Positions 1 through 8,214 of a DNA stretch of 64,000 nt are shown in pieces. Positions within the stretch are counted from its first letter, which is position 1; each line of letters begins with the position of its first letter. The notes beneath the pieces are model-generated. The model ran no database searches, was not told the origin of the DNA, and saw only the letters and a program-made list of their open reading frames with translations. Source of the DNA: JAZDCJ01 sp036311985. Its GTDB lineage: Bacteria > Actinomycetota > Actinomycetes > Actinomycetales > Micrococcaceae. The translations under genes were made by a program, and so were the position numbers. The stretch lies in assembly GCF_036311985.1 (NCBI RefSeq), contig NZ_JAZDCJ010000038.1, one strand, 5' to 3'.

Positions 1-2187
1 CGCCAGGGCTACGAGTGGCTCATGGGCCAGCCCGCGGGCGGCGGCCACGATGCCGGCGACGGATCCGCCGACGGGCACGACCAGAGCTACCTCTACGAGC
101 GCGACGGCTCGAAGAAGCCGAAGAAGACGCGGCGCAAGCGCGGGATCTTCGGCCGCGGCGCGGACGAGGCCGCGGACGACGACGGCTACGCGGGCGACGA
201 GGCCTACGACCACGCCGTGATCCGCGAGGAGGACGAGCGGGCGGAGGCCGCGGCGACGACGCGCCTCGACCCCGTCGCCGCCGAGGCGGCCGCGCCCGCC
301 GTGCGGCCCGGCGTCAAGCGGCCCACGGCCGCAGAGAAGGCCATGGAGAAGGTCAAGCAGGACGTCGGCATCGCGCCCCGGGAAACGGGCGGCGAGCCCG
401 TCACCGAGGCCATCGACACCGTCGCGCTCTCCGCACTGAACCGCGCCGGCGACGCCGTGCCGGCGGTCCCGTCGACCCCGGTCGCCCAGCCGGCGCCCCT
501 GGCGCCCATCCCGCAGCGCACGGAGCAGCTCCAGCTCTCGGGCGACGTCGCCTACACCCTGCCCGAGTCCGGGTTCCTGCCCTCGGGGCCGCCCGCCAAG
601 GAGCGCTCGGAGGCCAACGACGCCGTGGTGGCGGCGCTCACGGAGACGCTCGACCAGTTCAAGGTCGACGCCCAGGTGACCGGATTCAGCCGCGGCCCCA
701 CGGTGACCCGCTACGAGATCGAGCTCTCGCCGGGAACCAAGGTCGAGCGCGTGACGGCCTTGAGCAAGAACATCTCCTACGCCGTGGCCTCATCCGACGT
801 GCGCATCCTCTCTCCCATTCCGGGCAAGAGCGCGATCGGCATCGAGATCCCCAACGCCGACAAGGAGGTCGTGGCCCTCGGCGACGTCCTGCGCTCCAAC
901 GCCGCCCGCAAGACGGACCACCCGATGGTGATGGGCGTCGGCAAGGACGTCGAGGGCGGCTTCGTCGTCGCCAACCTCGCGAAGATGCCGCACATGCTCG
1001 TCGCCGGCGCGACCGGTGCCGGCAAGTCCTCGTTCGTGAACTCGATGATCACCTCGATCCTCATGCGCGCGACCCCGGACGAGGTCCGCATGGTCATGGT
1101 GGATCCCAAGCGCGTCGAGCTCACGGCCTACGAGGGCGTCCCGCACCTCATCACCCCGATCATCACCAACCCCAAGAAGGCCGCCGAGGCCCTGCAGTGG
1201 GTGGTGCGGGAGATGGACACGCGCTACGACGACCTCGCCAACTACGGCTACAAGCACATCGACGACTTCAACAAGGCCGTCCGCAACGGCAAGATCGTCC
1301 CGCCCGAGGGCTCCAAGCGCATCGTGAAGCCCTACCCCTACCTCCTGGTCATCGTCGACGAGCTCGCCGACCTGATGATGGTCGCGCCGCGCGACGTCGA
1401 GGACTCGATCGTGCGCATCACCCAGCTCGCCCGCGCCGCGGGCATCCACCTGGTCCTGGCCACCCAGCGCCCCTCGGTCGACGTCGTGACGGGCCTGATC
1501 AAGGCCAACGTGCCCTCGCGCATGGCGTTCGCGACCTCCTCCGTCACCGACTCGCGCGTGGTCCTGGACCAGCCCGGCGCCGAGAAGCTGCTCGGCCAGG
1601 GCGACGCCCTCTTCCTGCCCATGGGGGCCTCGAAGCCCATGCGCGTCCAGGGCGCCTGGGTCACGGAATCGGAGATCCACCGGGTCGTCGAGCACGTCAA
1701 GGGCCAGCTGCAGGCCGTCTACCGCGAGGACGTCGCCGTCGAGGCACCCAAGAAGGAGATCGACGAGGACATCGGCGACGACCTCGAGCTGCTGCTGCAG
1801 GCCACGGAGCTCGTCGTCACGACCCAGTTCGGCTCGACCTCGATGCTCCAGCGCAAGCTCCGCGTCGGCTTTGCCAAGGCCGGGCGCCTCATGGACCTGC
1901 TCGAGTCCCGCGGCGTCGTCGGGCCCTCGGAGGGGTCCAAGGCCCGCGACGTGCTCGTCAAGCCCGACGACCTGCCCGGGGTCCTGGCGACGATGCGCGG
2001 GGAGGAGGCCCCGGCGTCGTCCGACGACGCCCCGGCCCGCGAGGCCGCGCTGGCGGAAAACGCCAATGCCAACCACTACGGGACCGACCTCGTGGCCGAG
2101 GACCTCGAGCAGCGCACCCAGGCCGTGGACTACTACGACGGCGACGACGGCGATTCCGAGGACGCCTGGGACCTCACCGGCAGGTAG
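1..2187 (+). CDS. ftsK: DNA translocase FtsK, C-terminal part (5' end cut by window)
   Basis: Hexameric ATP-driven DNA pump that clears chromosome termini through the closing septum. The reading frame is open from base 1, so the N-terminal membrane domain lies outside the window. What is present is an acidic, low-complexity linker (to about nt 530), then the alpha/beta motor. The Walker A motif GATGAGKS is encoded at 1006-1029 and the Walker B segment VIVDELAD at about 1348-1371. A C-terminal winged-helix gamma domain follows (about 1830-1980), which in this family reads KOPS-type guide sequences. The acidic tail ends at the TAG at 2185. That TAG also forms part of the likely pgsA -10 hexamer. 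The order ftsK-pgsA-cinA is usual in Actinobacteria. Confidence 0.95.
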   Translation, partial: RQGYEWLMGQPAGGGHDAGDGSADGHDQSYLYERDGSKKPKKTRRKRGIFGRGADEAADDDGYAGDEAYDHAVIREEDERAEAAATTRLDPVAAEAAAPAVRPGVKRPTAAEKAMEKVKQDVGIAPRETGGEPVTEAIDTVALSALNRAGDAVPAVPSTPVAQPAPLAPIPQRTEQLQLSGDVAYTLPESGFLPSGPPAKERSEANDAVVAALTETLDQFKVDAQVTGFSRGPTVTRYEIELSPGTKVERVTALSKNISYAVASSDVRILSPIPGKSAIGIEIPNADKEVVALGDVLRSNAARKTDHPMVMGVGKDVEGGFVVANLAKMPHMLVAGATGAGKSSFVNSMITSILMRATPDEVRMVMVDPKRVELTAYEGVPHLITPIITNPKKAAEALQWVVREMDTRYDDLANYGYKHIDDFNKAVRNGKIVPPEGSKRIVKPYPYLLVIVDELADLMMVAPRDVEDSIVRITQLARAAGIHLVLATQRPSVDVVTGLIKANVPSRMAFATSSVTDSRVVLDQPGAEKLLGQGDALFLPMGASKPMRVQGAWVTESEIHRVVEHVKGQLQAVYREDVAVEAPKKEIDEDIGDDLELLLQATELVVTTQFGSTSMLQRKLRVGFAKAGRLMDLLESRGVVGPSEGSKARDVLVKPDDLPGVLATMRGEEAPASSDDAPAREAALAENANANHYGTDLVAEDLEQRTQAVDYYDGDDGDSEDAWDLTGR

Positions 2188-2190
2188 CCT
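2185..2190 (+). promoter_or_regulatory. -10 hexamer TAGCCT of pgsA (leaderless layout)
   Basis: TAGCCT lies 6 nt before the GTG start of pgsA and overlaps the ftsK stop codon. This spacing puts transcription start at or next to the start codon. No Shine-Dalgarno sequence is visible. Confidence 0.55.
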
Positions 2191-2196
2191 GATTCC

Positions 2197-2802
2197 GTGA
2201 GCCCATCGACCCCGGACGAGGCGCCGGCACCCGTCCCGACCCTGAACATCGCCAACGTCCTGACGACGCTGCGGATCCTCATGGTCCCGCTCTTCGTCTG
2301 GTTCCTCGTCCTCGACGGCCAGGAGTACGGCCTGTGGCGCTGGCTCGCCGTGGCCGTGTTCGCCCTCGCGATGTACACGGACAAGCTCGACGGCGACCTC
2401 GCGCGCAGCCGCGGCCTCATCACCGACTTCGGCAAGATCGCCGACCCCATCGCCGACAAGCTCCTGACGGGCTCGGCGCTCGTGGTGTTCTCGCTGCTGG
2501 GAGAGCTCTCGTGGTGGGTGACCATCCTCGTCCTCGTCCGGGAATGGGGCATCACCGCGCTGAGGATCGTCGTGATCCGCTACGGGGTCATCCCCGCGTC
2601 GAAGGGCGGCAAGATCAAGACGGTCGCGCAGACGGTGGCGATCTTCCTCTACCTGCTGCCCTTCACGCACACGCTGGAGTGGCTCGGTGTCATCGCGCTC
2701 GCGGCCATGCTCGCGGCGGCCGCCATCACGCTCTACACAGGCGTCGAGTACGTCGTCCAGGCGCTCAGGCTGCGCGCCGCGGCGCGGAAGGCGGCGCCGT
2801 GA
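2197..2802 (+). CDS. pgsA: CDP-diacylglycerol-glycerol-3-phosphate 3-phosphatidyltransferase
   Basis: Membrane enzyme that makes phosphatidylglycerol phosphate from CDP-diacylglycerol and glycerol-3-phosphate. The 201-residue protein carries the complete CDP-alcohol phosphatidyltransferase signature DGx2ARx8Gx3Dx3D, starting DGDLAR and ending GKIADPIAD, between hydrophobic segments. The GTG start at 2197 keeps the family length and sits 6 nt after a TAGCCT hexamer. The 3' end overlaps cinA by 4 bases (GTGA), so the two are probably translationally coupled. Family members with other alcohols (e.g. phosphatidylinositol phosphate synthase) share the motif. The position after ftsK and before cinA favours PgsA. 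Confidence 0.92.
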   Translation: MSPSTPDEAPAPVPTLNIANVLTTLRILMVPLFVWFLVLDGQEYGLWRWLAVAVFALAMYTDKLDGDLARSRGLITDFGKIADPIADKLLTGSALVVFSLLGELSWWVTILVLVREWGITALRIVVIRYGVIPASKGGKIKTVAQTVAIFLYLLPFTHTLEWLGVIALAAMLAAAAITLYTGVEYVVQALRLRAAARKAAP

Positions 2803-3290
2803 CCACGCGGCCGGCGGCCCAGGGGCTCGTGGAGCGGGCGGCCGCCCTCGGGCTGACCGTGGCCACCGCCGAGTCCCTGACGGCGGGCATGGTGGCCGCC
2901 GCGATCGCCGACGTCCCCGGTTCCTCGGCGGTGCTGCGCGGGGGAGTCGTCTCCTACCACAACGACGTCAAGCACGGGCTGCTCGGCGTCGACGAGCGGC
3001 TCCTGGCCGAGCGCGGATCCGTGGACCCCGTGGTCGCGGAGCAGATGGCCAGCGGGGCCCGGCGCGCCTGCGGTGCCGACTACGCGGTCGCGACGACGGG
3101 AGTCGCCGGCCCGGCGGCGCACGATGGGCGCGAGGTCGGCACGGTGTACCTGGGCCATGCCGGGCCGGGCGGCTCGGGGAGCCGGGAGCTTCGTCTCGAC
3201 GGCGGGAGGCAGGAGATCCGCGCGGCAGCCCGCGACGCGGCGCTCGCGCTCCTGGGCTCGCTGCTGCCGCAGGCTCCGCCGTCCACATGA
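2799..3290 (+). CDS. cinA: CinA C-terminal domain protein (NMN amidohydrolase family)
   Basis: Single-domain CinA C-terminal protein of 163 residues. The family includes PncC, which deamidates nicotinamide mononucleotide in pyridine nucleotide recycling. The hallmark TAESLTAGMVAAAI is near residue 20 and the TTGVAGP segment is in the middle. The N-terminal molybdopterin-binding domain of full-length CinA is absent, as in most actinobacterial copies. The GTG start overlaps the pgsA stop in GTGA. The activity is inferred from the family. Confidence 0.88.
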   Translation: MTTRPAAQGLVERAAALGLTVATAESLTAGMVAAAIADVPGSSAVLRGGVVSYHNDVKHGLLGVDERLLAERGSVDPVVAEQMASGARRACGADYAVATTGVAGPAAHDGREVGTVYLGHAGPGGSGSRELRLDGGRQEIRAAARDAALALLGSLLPQAPPST

Positions 3291-3452
3291 TGTCCTGGAC
3301 GCTGGCACGGGGCGCGCGGCTATGGATAGGGTGGAAGGCGCGGGAACAAAACCCGTCCTTCGTCAGTTGAATGGATCGAGGGCCGCAACCGGATGCGGCC
3401 CCCGAACTGATCGTCAAGTAGGCGTGAGGACCGAAGGAGTAAGGCTTAACAC

Positions 3453-3887
3453 ATGGTCAAGCAGCCCGTCACAGTCAACGGCGTCGTCCGCTGGCAGGAT
3501 GTGGGATTGACAGAAGATGCCCGTCGCGACCAGAAGGAGCGCAAGATGGTTGTCCTACGCCACGAAATCGGCGACGTCCTCCGTGATGTCCGCCAGCGCC
3601 AGGGCCGCACCCTGCGCGAAGTCTCGCACGACGCCCGCGTGTCCCTCGGCTACCTCTCCGAGGTCGAGCGCGGCCAGAAGGAGGCCTCGTCCGAGCTGCT
3701 CTCCTCGATCTGCGGGGCGCTCGACGTCCCGCTGTCCCTGATGCTCCGCGAGGTCAGTGACCGTGTCGCCCTCGCGGAAGGCGTCGAGGTCCCGGACACC
3801 GTGCCCTCCGAGCTGTCCTCCGAGTTCGGCACGCTGCCGCGCGAGTGGGCCGACGGGGTGGCCAACGGCCTCGCCTCCAGCCGCTGA
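3453..3887 (+). CDS. clgR: ClgR-type XRE/Cro transcription regulator
   Basis: Helix-turn-helix regulator of the ClgR family, which in Actinobacteria controls clp protease and other stress genes and is itself a Clp substrate. The HTH covers LREVSHDARVSLGYLSEVERG, followed by a short C-terminal region ending LASSR. Two starts are possible in frame. ATG 3453 has AAGGAG 13 nt upstream and gives 144 residues. ATG 3546 (MVVLRHEIGDVL) has a better placed AAGGAG with 6-nt spacing, gives 113 residues, and fits the family N-terminus. The position between cinA and recA is the usual clgR locus. A strong terminator follows. Confidence 0.85.
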   Translation: MVKQPVTVNGVVRWQDVGLTEDARRDQKERKMVVLRHEIGDVLRDVRQRQGRTLREVSHDARVSLGYLSEVERGQKEASSELLSSICGALDVPLSLMLREVSDRVALAEGVEVPDTVPSELSSEFGTLPREWADGVANGLASSR

Positions 3888-3924
3888 CCGGCCGGCCGCC
3901 TCCGCGGAGGACGGCCGCAACCGC

Positions 3925-3951
3925 AAAGGGCCCGCCATCGGCGGGCCCTTT
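3925..3951. terminator. Hairpin terminator between clgR and the MarR gene
   Basis: Perfect 12-bp stem AAAGGGCCCGCC / GGCGGGCCCTTT with a 3-nt loop. A- and T-runs flank it on opposite strands, so it can serve the two converging genes. Confidence 0.8.
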
Positions 3952-3988
3952 CGCATGCCGCCCCGCGGCCGGCGCCCCGGGGAAGCGC

Positions 3989-4480
3989 CTACTGGGGGTC
4001 CTTGAGGTAGGACTCGTTCAGGCGCGTCAGGAGGGCAGCGAGGCGGCTGAGGTCGTCGACGTCCCACTCGGCGAGCTGCTGCAGGAAGACGAGCCGCCGA
4101 GCGGCCTGCGCCGCCTCCAGCTGACGGGCCCCGGCCTCGGTGAGCGTGATCGCCTGGGCCCGGCCGTCGGCGGGATCGGCGTCCTTGCGCACCACGCCGA
4201 GCTGCTCGAGCATCGCGACCTGCCGGCTCACCGACGGCTTGCCGACACCGATCTCCGCGGCGAGGTCCGTGAGCCTCAGGCTCCCACGGCGCTGGAGGGT
4301 CCGGAGCAGGCCGTAGGCGCCGGGTTCCATGTCGGGGTGGACCTGCCGGGCGACCTTGTTTCCGTTGGCGCGGGCCCTCCGCCACAGCATGCTCAGCTGC
4401 TCTTCCATGTCGTGCACGGCCTGGAGGCGTTCCGGCCCCGGCGCGGGGGCCGTGGGTGACGGCAACGCTGTATCGGTCAT
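3989..4480 (-). CDS. MarR-family transcriptional regulator
   Basis: Winged-helix regulator of 163 residues. The recognition region LRLTDLAAEIGVGKPSVSRQVAMLEQ is followed by a wing with DPADGRAQAITLTEAG, typical of MarR. The first in-frame ATG (4489) overlaps a TAAGAT hexamer. The next ATG (4480) is 7 nt after that hexamer, so I chose it as a leaderless start. The ligand and target genes are unknown. It converges on clgR and diverges from DUF3046. Confidence 0.88.
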   Translation of the reverse strand: MTDTALPSPTAPAPGPERLQAVHDMEEQLSMLWRRARANGNKVARQVHPDMEPGAYGLLRTLQRRGSLRLTDLAAEIGVGKPSVSRQVAMLEQLGVVRKDADPADGRAQAITLTEAGARQLEAAQAARRLVFLQQLAEWDVDDLSRLAALLTRLNESYLKDPQ

Positions 4481-4487
4481 AGCGACC

Positions 4488-4493
4488 ATCTTA
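4488..4493 (-). promoter_or_regulatory. -10 hexamer TAAGAT of the MarR gene (leaderless layout)
   Basis: On the minus strand TAAGAT is followed by 7 nt and then ATG 4480. The upstream ATG at 4489 lies inside the hexamer and would not be transcribed. Confidence 0.5.
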
Positions 4494-4540
4494 GGGCCGG
4501 TGCCGGGGATGTCACAGCGGCTCCGTGGGAGAATGGAGGC

Positions 4541-4762
4541 GTGCGCAATAGTGACTTCTGGCGGTTGATGGACGACGAGTTCGGGGCCGGGTACTCCCGC
4601 CTCCTGGCGGAGTCGCTCGTGTTGTCGTCCCTGGGCGGGAGGACCCCGATGGAGGCGCTGGCCGCGGGGACGGCACCGAAGAACGTCTGGCGCGCCGTGT
4701 GCGAGAAGCAGGACGTGCCCGAGGAACGGCGCCTTGGGCGGGACGTCGCGCCCAAGCCGTAA
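4541..4762 (+). CDS. DUF3046 family protein
   Basis: Small 73-residue protein with no known function, beginning RNSDFWRLMDDEFG and containing the Asp/Glu-rich and WRAVCE segments typical of DUF3046. The gene almost always lies directly upstream of recA in Actinobacteria, as here. GTG 4541 is chosen because it gives the conserved N-terminus. GGAGG lies just before it, at a spacing too short for a standard ribosome binding site. Confidence 0.85.
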   Translation: MRNSDFWRLMDDEFGAGYSRLLAESLVLSSLGGRTPMEALAAGTAPKNVWRAVCEKQDVPEERRLGRDVAPKP

Positions 4763-4793
4763 CGGGCCGGCGGCGACACGCCGGAGCCCTTGA

Positions 4794-4809
4794 TCGAAGA
4801 TGTGTTCGG
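4794..4809 (+). promoter_or_regulatory. SOS (LexA) box of recA
   Basis: TCGAAGATGTGTTCGG matches the actinobacterial SOS consensus TCGAACNNNNGTTCGA at 10 of 12 fixed positions. A TAGGCT -10 candidate follows at 4818-4823, so bound LexA would cover the promoter. Confidence 0.8.
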
Positions 4810-4964
4810 ATCAACGATAGGCTCCTCACAGGGAAGCGAAGGCCACGCAGACTGCCCGCCCCATCCACAAGTGGATCCCGTGGACCCAAATCGTCCGGGG
4901 CGGACCGTAGCGTGGGTCGTGACATCAAGCAGGCCGGCAGGCCACGAGACAACCGAGGTGAACA

Positions 4965-6017
4965 ATGGCCGCAGGAACGGATCGCGAGAAGGCCCTGGAG
5001 GCAGCTCTCGCCCAGATCGACAAGCAGTTCGGCAAGGGGTCGGTGATGCGCCTGGGCGACGACACGCGCGCGCCGATCGAGACGATCTCCACGAGCTCGA
5101 TCGCCCTGGACGTGGCCCTCGGGATCGGCGGCCTGCCGCGGGGCAGGGTCGTGGAGATCTACGGGCCGGAGTCGTCCGGCAAGACGACCGTCGCGCTGCA
5201 CGCCGTGGCGAACGCGCAGAAGAACGGCGGCATCGCCGCGTTCATCGACGCGGAGCACGCGCTGGACCCGGACTACGCCAAGAAGCTCGGCGTCGACACC
5301 GACGCCCTCCTGGTCTCCCAGCCGGATACCGGCGAGCAGGCCCTCGAGATCATGGACATGCTCGTGGGCTCGGGCTCGCTCGACATCATCGTCATCGACT
5401 CCGTCGCGGCGCTCGTTCCCCGCGCGGAGATCGAGGGCGACATGGGCGACAGCCACGTCGGCCTGCAGGCGCGGCTCATGAGCCAGGCGCTGCGCAAGAT
5501 CACCGGCCGGCTCAACCAGACCAAGACGACCGCGATCTTCATCAACCAGCTCCGCGAGAAGATCGGCGTGTTCTTCGGTAGCCCGGAGACGACGACGGGC
5601 GGCAAGGCGCTCAAGTTCTACGCTTCCGTGCGCATCGACGTCCGCCGCATCGAGACGCTCAAGGAGGGCACCAACGCGGTGGCCAACCGGACCCGGGCCA
5701 AGATCGTCAAGAACAAGATGGCGCCGCCGTTCAAGCAGGCGGAGTTCGACATCGTCTACGGGCACGGCATCTCCCGCGAGGGCGGCCTGATCGACATGGG
5801 CGTGGAGGAGGGCTTCGTGAAGAAGTCCGGTGCCTGGTTCACCTACGACGGAGACCAGCTCGGCCAGGGCAAGGAGAACGCGCGCCGGTTCCTGCGCGAC
5901 AACCCGGACCTCGCGGACGAGCTCGAGCGCCGGATCAAGGAGAAGCTCGGCATCGGCAAGGCGCCGGAGTCCGGTTCGGGTGATCTGCAGCTGCGCGCCG
6001 TCGGCGGCGACGACTAG
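4965..6017 (+). CDS. recA: Recombinase A
   Basis: RecA strand-exchange protein and LexA co-protease, 350 residues, normal length. Visible are the Walker A motif GPESSGKT, the signature ALKFYASVR and the MAPPFKQAEFDI stretch. No intein is present. Transcription is likely controlled by the SOS box at 4794-4809, leaving a leader of about 140 nt. recX follows 5 bases after the stop, so the two genes are probably one unit. Confidence 0.98.
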   Translation: MAAGTDREKALEAALAQIDKQFGKGSVMRLGDDTRAPIETISTSSIALDVALGIGGLPRGRVVEIYGPESSGKTTVALHAVANAQKNGGIAAFIDAEHALDPDYAKKLGVDTDALLVSQPDTGEQALEIMDMLVGSGSLDIIVIDSVAALVPRAEIEGDMGDSHVGLQARLMSQALRKITGRLNQTKTTAIFINQLREKIGVFFGSPETTTGGKALKFYASVRIDVRRIETLKEGTNAVANRTRAKIVKNKMAPPFKQAEFDIVYGHGISREGGLIDMGVEEGFVKKSGAWFTYDGDQLGQGKENARRFLRDNPDLADELERRIKEKLGIGKAPESGSGDLQLRAVGGDD

Positions 6018-6022
6018 CGGCA

Positions 6023-6658
6023 GTGGGCCGCGGACTCGACTGGGGCGGGCTCGGAACGGAAGGCGACGGAACGGATCCGTCCGGGACGCCCCGGGACCGC
6101 GACCTCCCCGGCGACCGGCGCGGGCCCGGCGTCCATGACCGTAGCGGCGACCGGCGCGGGCCAGACGCCCACGACCGCTCCGGTGCCGCGGCCGATCCCG
6201 AGGCGCAGGCCAGGGCCATCGTCCTGCGCCAGCTGACCGGTTCGGCGAAGAGTAGACGCCAACTGGAGGACAAGCTCGCCGCGCGCGGGATCTCCCCGGC
6301 GGTCGCCGGCGGCGTCCTGGACCGCTTCGAGGAGCTCGGACTGGTCGACGATGCGACGTTCGCCGCGTCCTGGGTCGCCGGGCGCTCCCGCAGCCGCGGC
6401 CTGGCGCGGACGGCGCTGCGGCGCGAGCTCGCCGAGAAGGGCATCGACCCGGAACTCGCCGAGGCCGCCCTGGAGCAGCTCGACGACGAGGACGAGGACG
6501 AGCAGGCACGCGAACTCGTGCGAAAGCGGCTGCGCACCGGCAGCGCCGGCGGCGACCGGGACACGCAGCTCCGGCGGCTGGTCGGCATGCTGGCCCGCAA
6601 GGGCCACGCGCCGGGCCGCGCCTACCGGGTCGCGAGCGAGGTCCTCGACGAATCCTGA
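6023..6658 (+). CDS. recX: Regulatory protein RecX
   Basis: Modulator of RecA filaments. The RecX three-helix repeats begin near residue 68 (ARAIVLRQLTGSAKSRRQLEDKL) and continue through GLVDDATFAASWV and RGLARTALRRELAEKGI. The first ~65 residues are a charged extension with two near-identical 12-residue units (GDRRGPGVHDRS and GDRRGPDAHDRS), encoded by a 36-bp tandem repeat at about 6110-6181. The GTG start is 5 nt after recA. Because of the extension, an internal start cannot be excluded. Confidence 0.92.
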   Translation: MGRGLDWGGLGTEGDGTDPSGTPRDRDLPGDRRGPGVHDRSGDRRGPDAHDRSGAAADPEAQARAIVLRQLTGSAKSRRQLEDKLAARGISPAVAGGVLDRFEELGLVDDATFAASWVAGRSRSRGLARTALRRELAEKGIDPELAEAALEQLDDEDEDEQARELVRKRLRTGSAGGDRDTQLRRLVGMLARKGHAPGRAYRVASEVLDES

Positions 6659-6675
6659 GCGGGGGCCCGGTTGGG

Positions 6676-6681
6676 TACCCT
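6676..6681 (+). promoter_or_regulatory. -10 hexamer TACCCT of miaB (leaderless layout)
   Basis: TACCCT is followed by 6 nt and the GTG start at 6688. No ribosome binding site could fit between a +1 nucleotide and the start. Confidence 0.5.
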
Positions 6682-6687
6682 TGAGGG

Positions 6688-8214
6688 GTGAGTTTGACGA
6701 TTCCCGATACCGACCCCGGCCGCACCGGCAGCGACGCGCGCACCTACGAAGTGCGCACGTTCGGCTGCCAGATGAACGTGCACGACTCCGAACGGCTCGC
6801 CGGCCTCCTCGAGGGTGCAGGGCTCGTGCGCAGCGAGGACGCGGACGAACCGGCCGACGTCGTGGTCTTCAACACCTGCGCGGTCCGCGAGAACGCCGAC
6901 AACAAGCTCTACGGCAACCTCGGCCGGCTGGCCCCCGTCAAGGAGCGCCGGCCGGACCTGCAGATCGCCGTCGGCGGATGCCTCGCCCAGAAGGACCGTG
7001 AGACGATCCTGCGCAAGGCGCCCTGGGTCGACGTCGTCTTCGGCACCCACAACGTCGGCTCCCTCCCCGCCCTGCTCGAGCGCGCCCGGCACAACAACGA
7101 GGCCCAGCTGGAGATCCTGGAGTCCCTCGAGGTCTTCCCCTCGACCCTGCCGACGCGCCGCGAGTCAGTGCACTCGGGCTGGGTCTCGATCTCCGTGGGC
7201 TGCAACAACACCTGCACCTTCTGCATCGTGCCCTCCCTGCGCGGCAAGGAGCGGGACCGCCGTCCCGGCGACGTCCTGGCCGAGATCGAGGCCCTCGTCG
7301 ACGACGGGGCGATCGAGGTCACCCTGCTCGGACAGAACGTCAACTCCTACGGCGTCGAGTTCGGCGACCGGCTCGCGTTCGGCAAGCTGCTGCGGGCCTG
7401 CGGCGGCATCGACGGCCTCGAGCGCGTCCGGTTCACGAGCCCGCACCCCGCGGCCTTCACCGACGACGTCATCGACGCCATGGCCGAGACGGACAACGTC
7501 ATGCCGCAACTGCACATGCCCCTCCAGTCGGGTTCGGACCGCCTGCTCAAGGCCATGCGCCGCTCTTACCGCTCCTCCCGGTTCCTCGGCATCCTGGACC
7601 GCGTCCGCGAGCGCATCCCGGGCGCCGCGATCTCCACCGACATCATCGTGGGCTTCCCCGGCGAGACGGAGGAGGACTTCCAGGCCACGCTCGACGTCGT
7701 CGAGCGTTCCCGCTTCGCGAGCGCCTTCACCTTCCAGTACTCGCAGCGCCCCGGAACCCCGGCGGCGAGCCTGCCCGGGCAGCTGCCGAAGGCCGTGGTG
7801 CAGGAACGCTACGAGCGCCTCGTCGCCCTGCAGGACCGGATCAGCGCCGAGGAGAACCAGCAGCAGGTCGGCCGCGAGGTCGAGGTCCTCGTCGCCGCCC
7901 AGTCCGGCCGCAAGGCCGAGCAGACCCACCGGCTCAGCGGCCGCGCCCGCGATGCGCGGCTCGTCCACTTCAGCGTGCCCGAGGGGGCCGGGGTACCGCG
8001 GCCGGGCGACCTGGTCACCGTCCCCGTCACGGACGCCGGGTCCTTCCAGCTCCTTGCCGATCCCGCCGGCCCCGCCGACTACCGACTGCGCCGCTCCCGC
8101 GCCGGCGACGCCTGGGACCGCGCCCAGGCCGAGTCCTGCGGCGTCCCCGCGCCCGCCGGGTCCGGAAGCGGCGGCGTGTCACTGGGCATGCCTGCCCTCC
8201 CGCCGCGTCGTTGA
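6688..8214 (+). CDS. miaB: tRNA-2-methylthio-N6-dimethylallyladenosine synthase
   Basis: Radical SAM methylthiotransferase that converts i6A37 to ms2i6A37 in tRNA. The protein has 508 residues. An N-terminal cluster-binding domain has cysteines in GCQMN, NTCAVRE and GGCLAQ. The radical SAM core has CNNTCTFC (Cx3Cx2C), and a C-terminal TRAM domain ends near residue 450. A Gly/Ala-rich tail follows. The gene overlaps miaA by 4 bases (TTGA). The pairing with miaA fits sequential modification of the same base. Confidence 0.96.
   Translation: MSLTIPDTDPGRTGSDARTYEVRTFGCQMNVHDSERLAGLLEGAGLVRSEDADEPADVVVFNTCAVRENADNKLYGNLGRLAPVKERRPDLQIAVGGCLAQKDRETILRKAPWVDVVFGTHNVGSLPALLERARHNNEAQLEILESLEVFPSTLPTRRESVHSGWVSISVGCNNTCTFCIVPSLRGKERDRRPGDVLAEIEALVDDGAIEVTLLGQNVNSYGVEFGDRLAFGKLLRACGGIDGLERVRFTSPHPAAFTDDVIDAMAETDNVMPQLHMPLQSGSDRLLKAMRRSYRSSRFLGILDRVRERIPGAAISTDIIVGFPGETEEDFQATLDVVERSRFASAFTFQYSQRPGTPAASLPGQLPKAVVQERYERLVALQDRISAEENQQQVGREVEVLVAAQSGRKAEQTHRLSGRARDARLVHFSVPEGAGVPRPGDLVTVPVTDAGSFQLLADPAGPADYRLRRSRAGDAWDRAQAESCGVPAPAGSGSGGVSLGMPALPPRR

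Noticed and set aside
790..2670. 626-codon minus-strand ORF across ftsK and pgsA
   Set aside because: Spans two genes with clear catalytic motifs on the plus strand; no recognisable domain.
4767..4784. Hairpin between DUF3046 and recA as terminator
   Set aside because: Only a 6-bp GC stem with no T-run; the recA SOS promoter follows it anyway.
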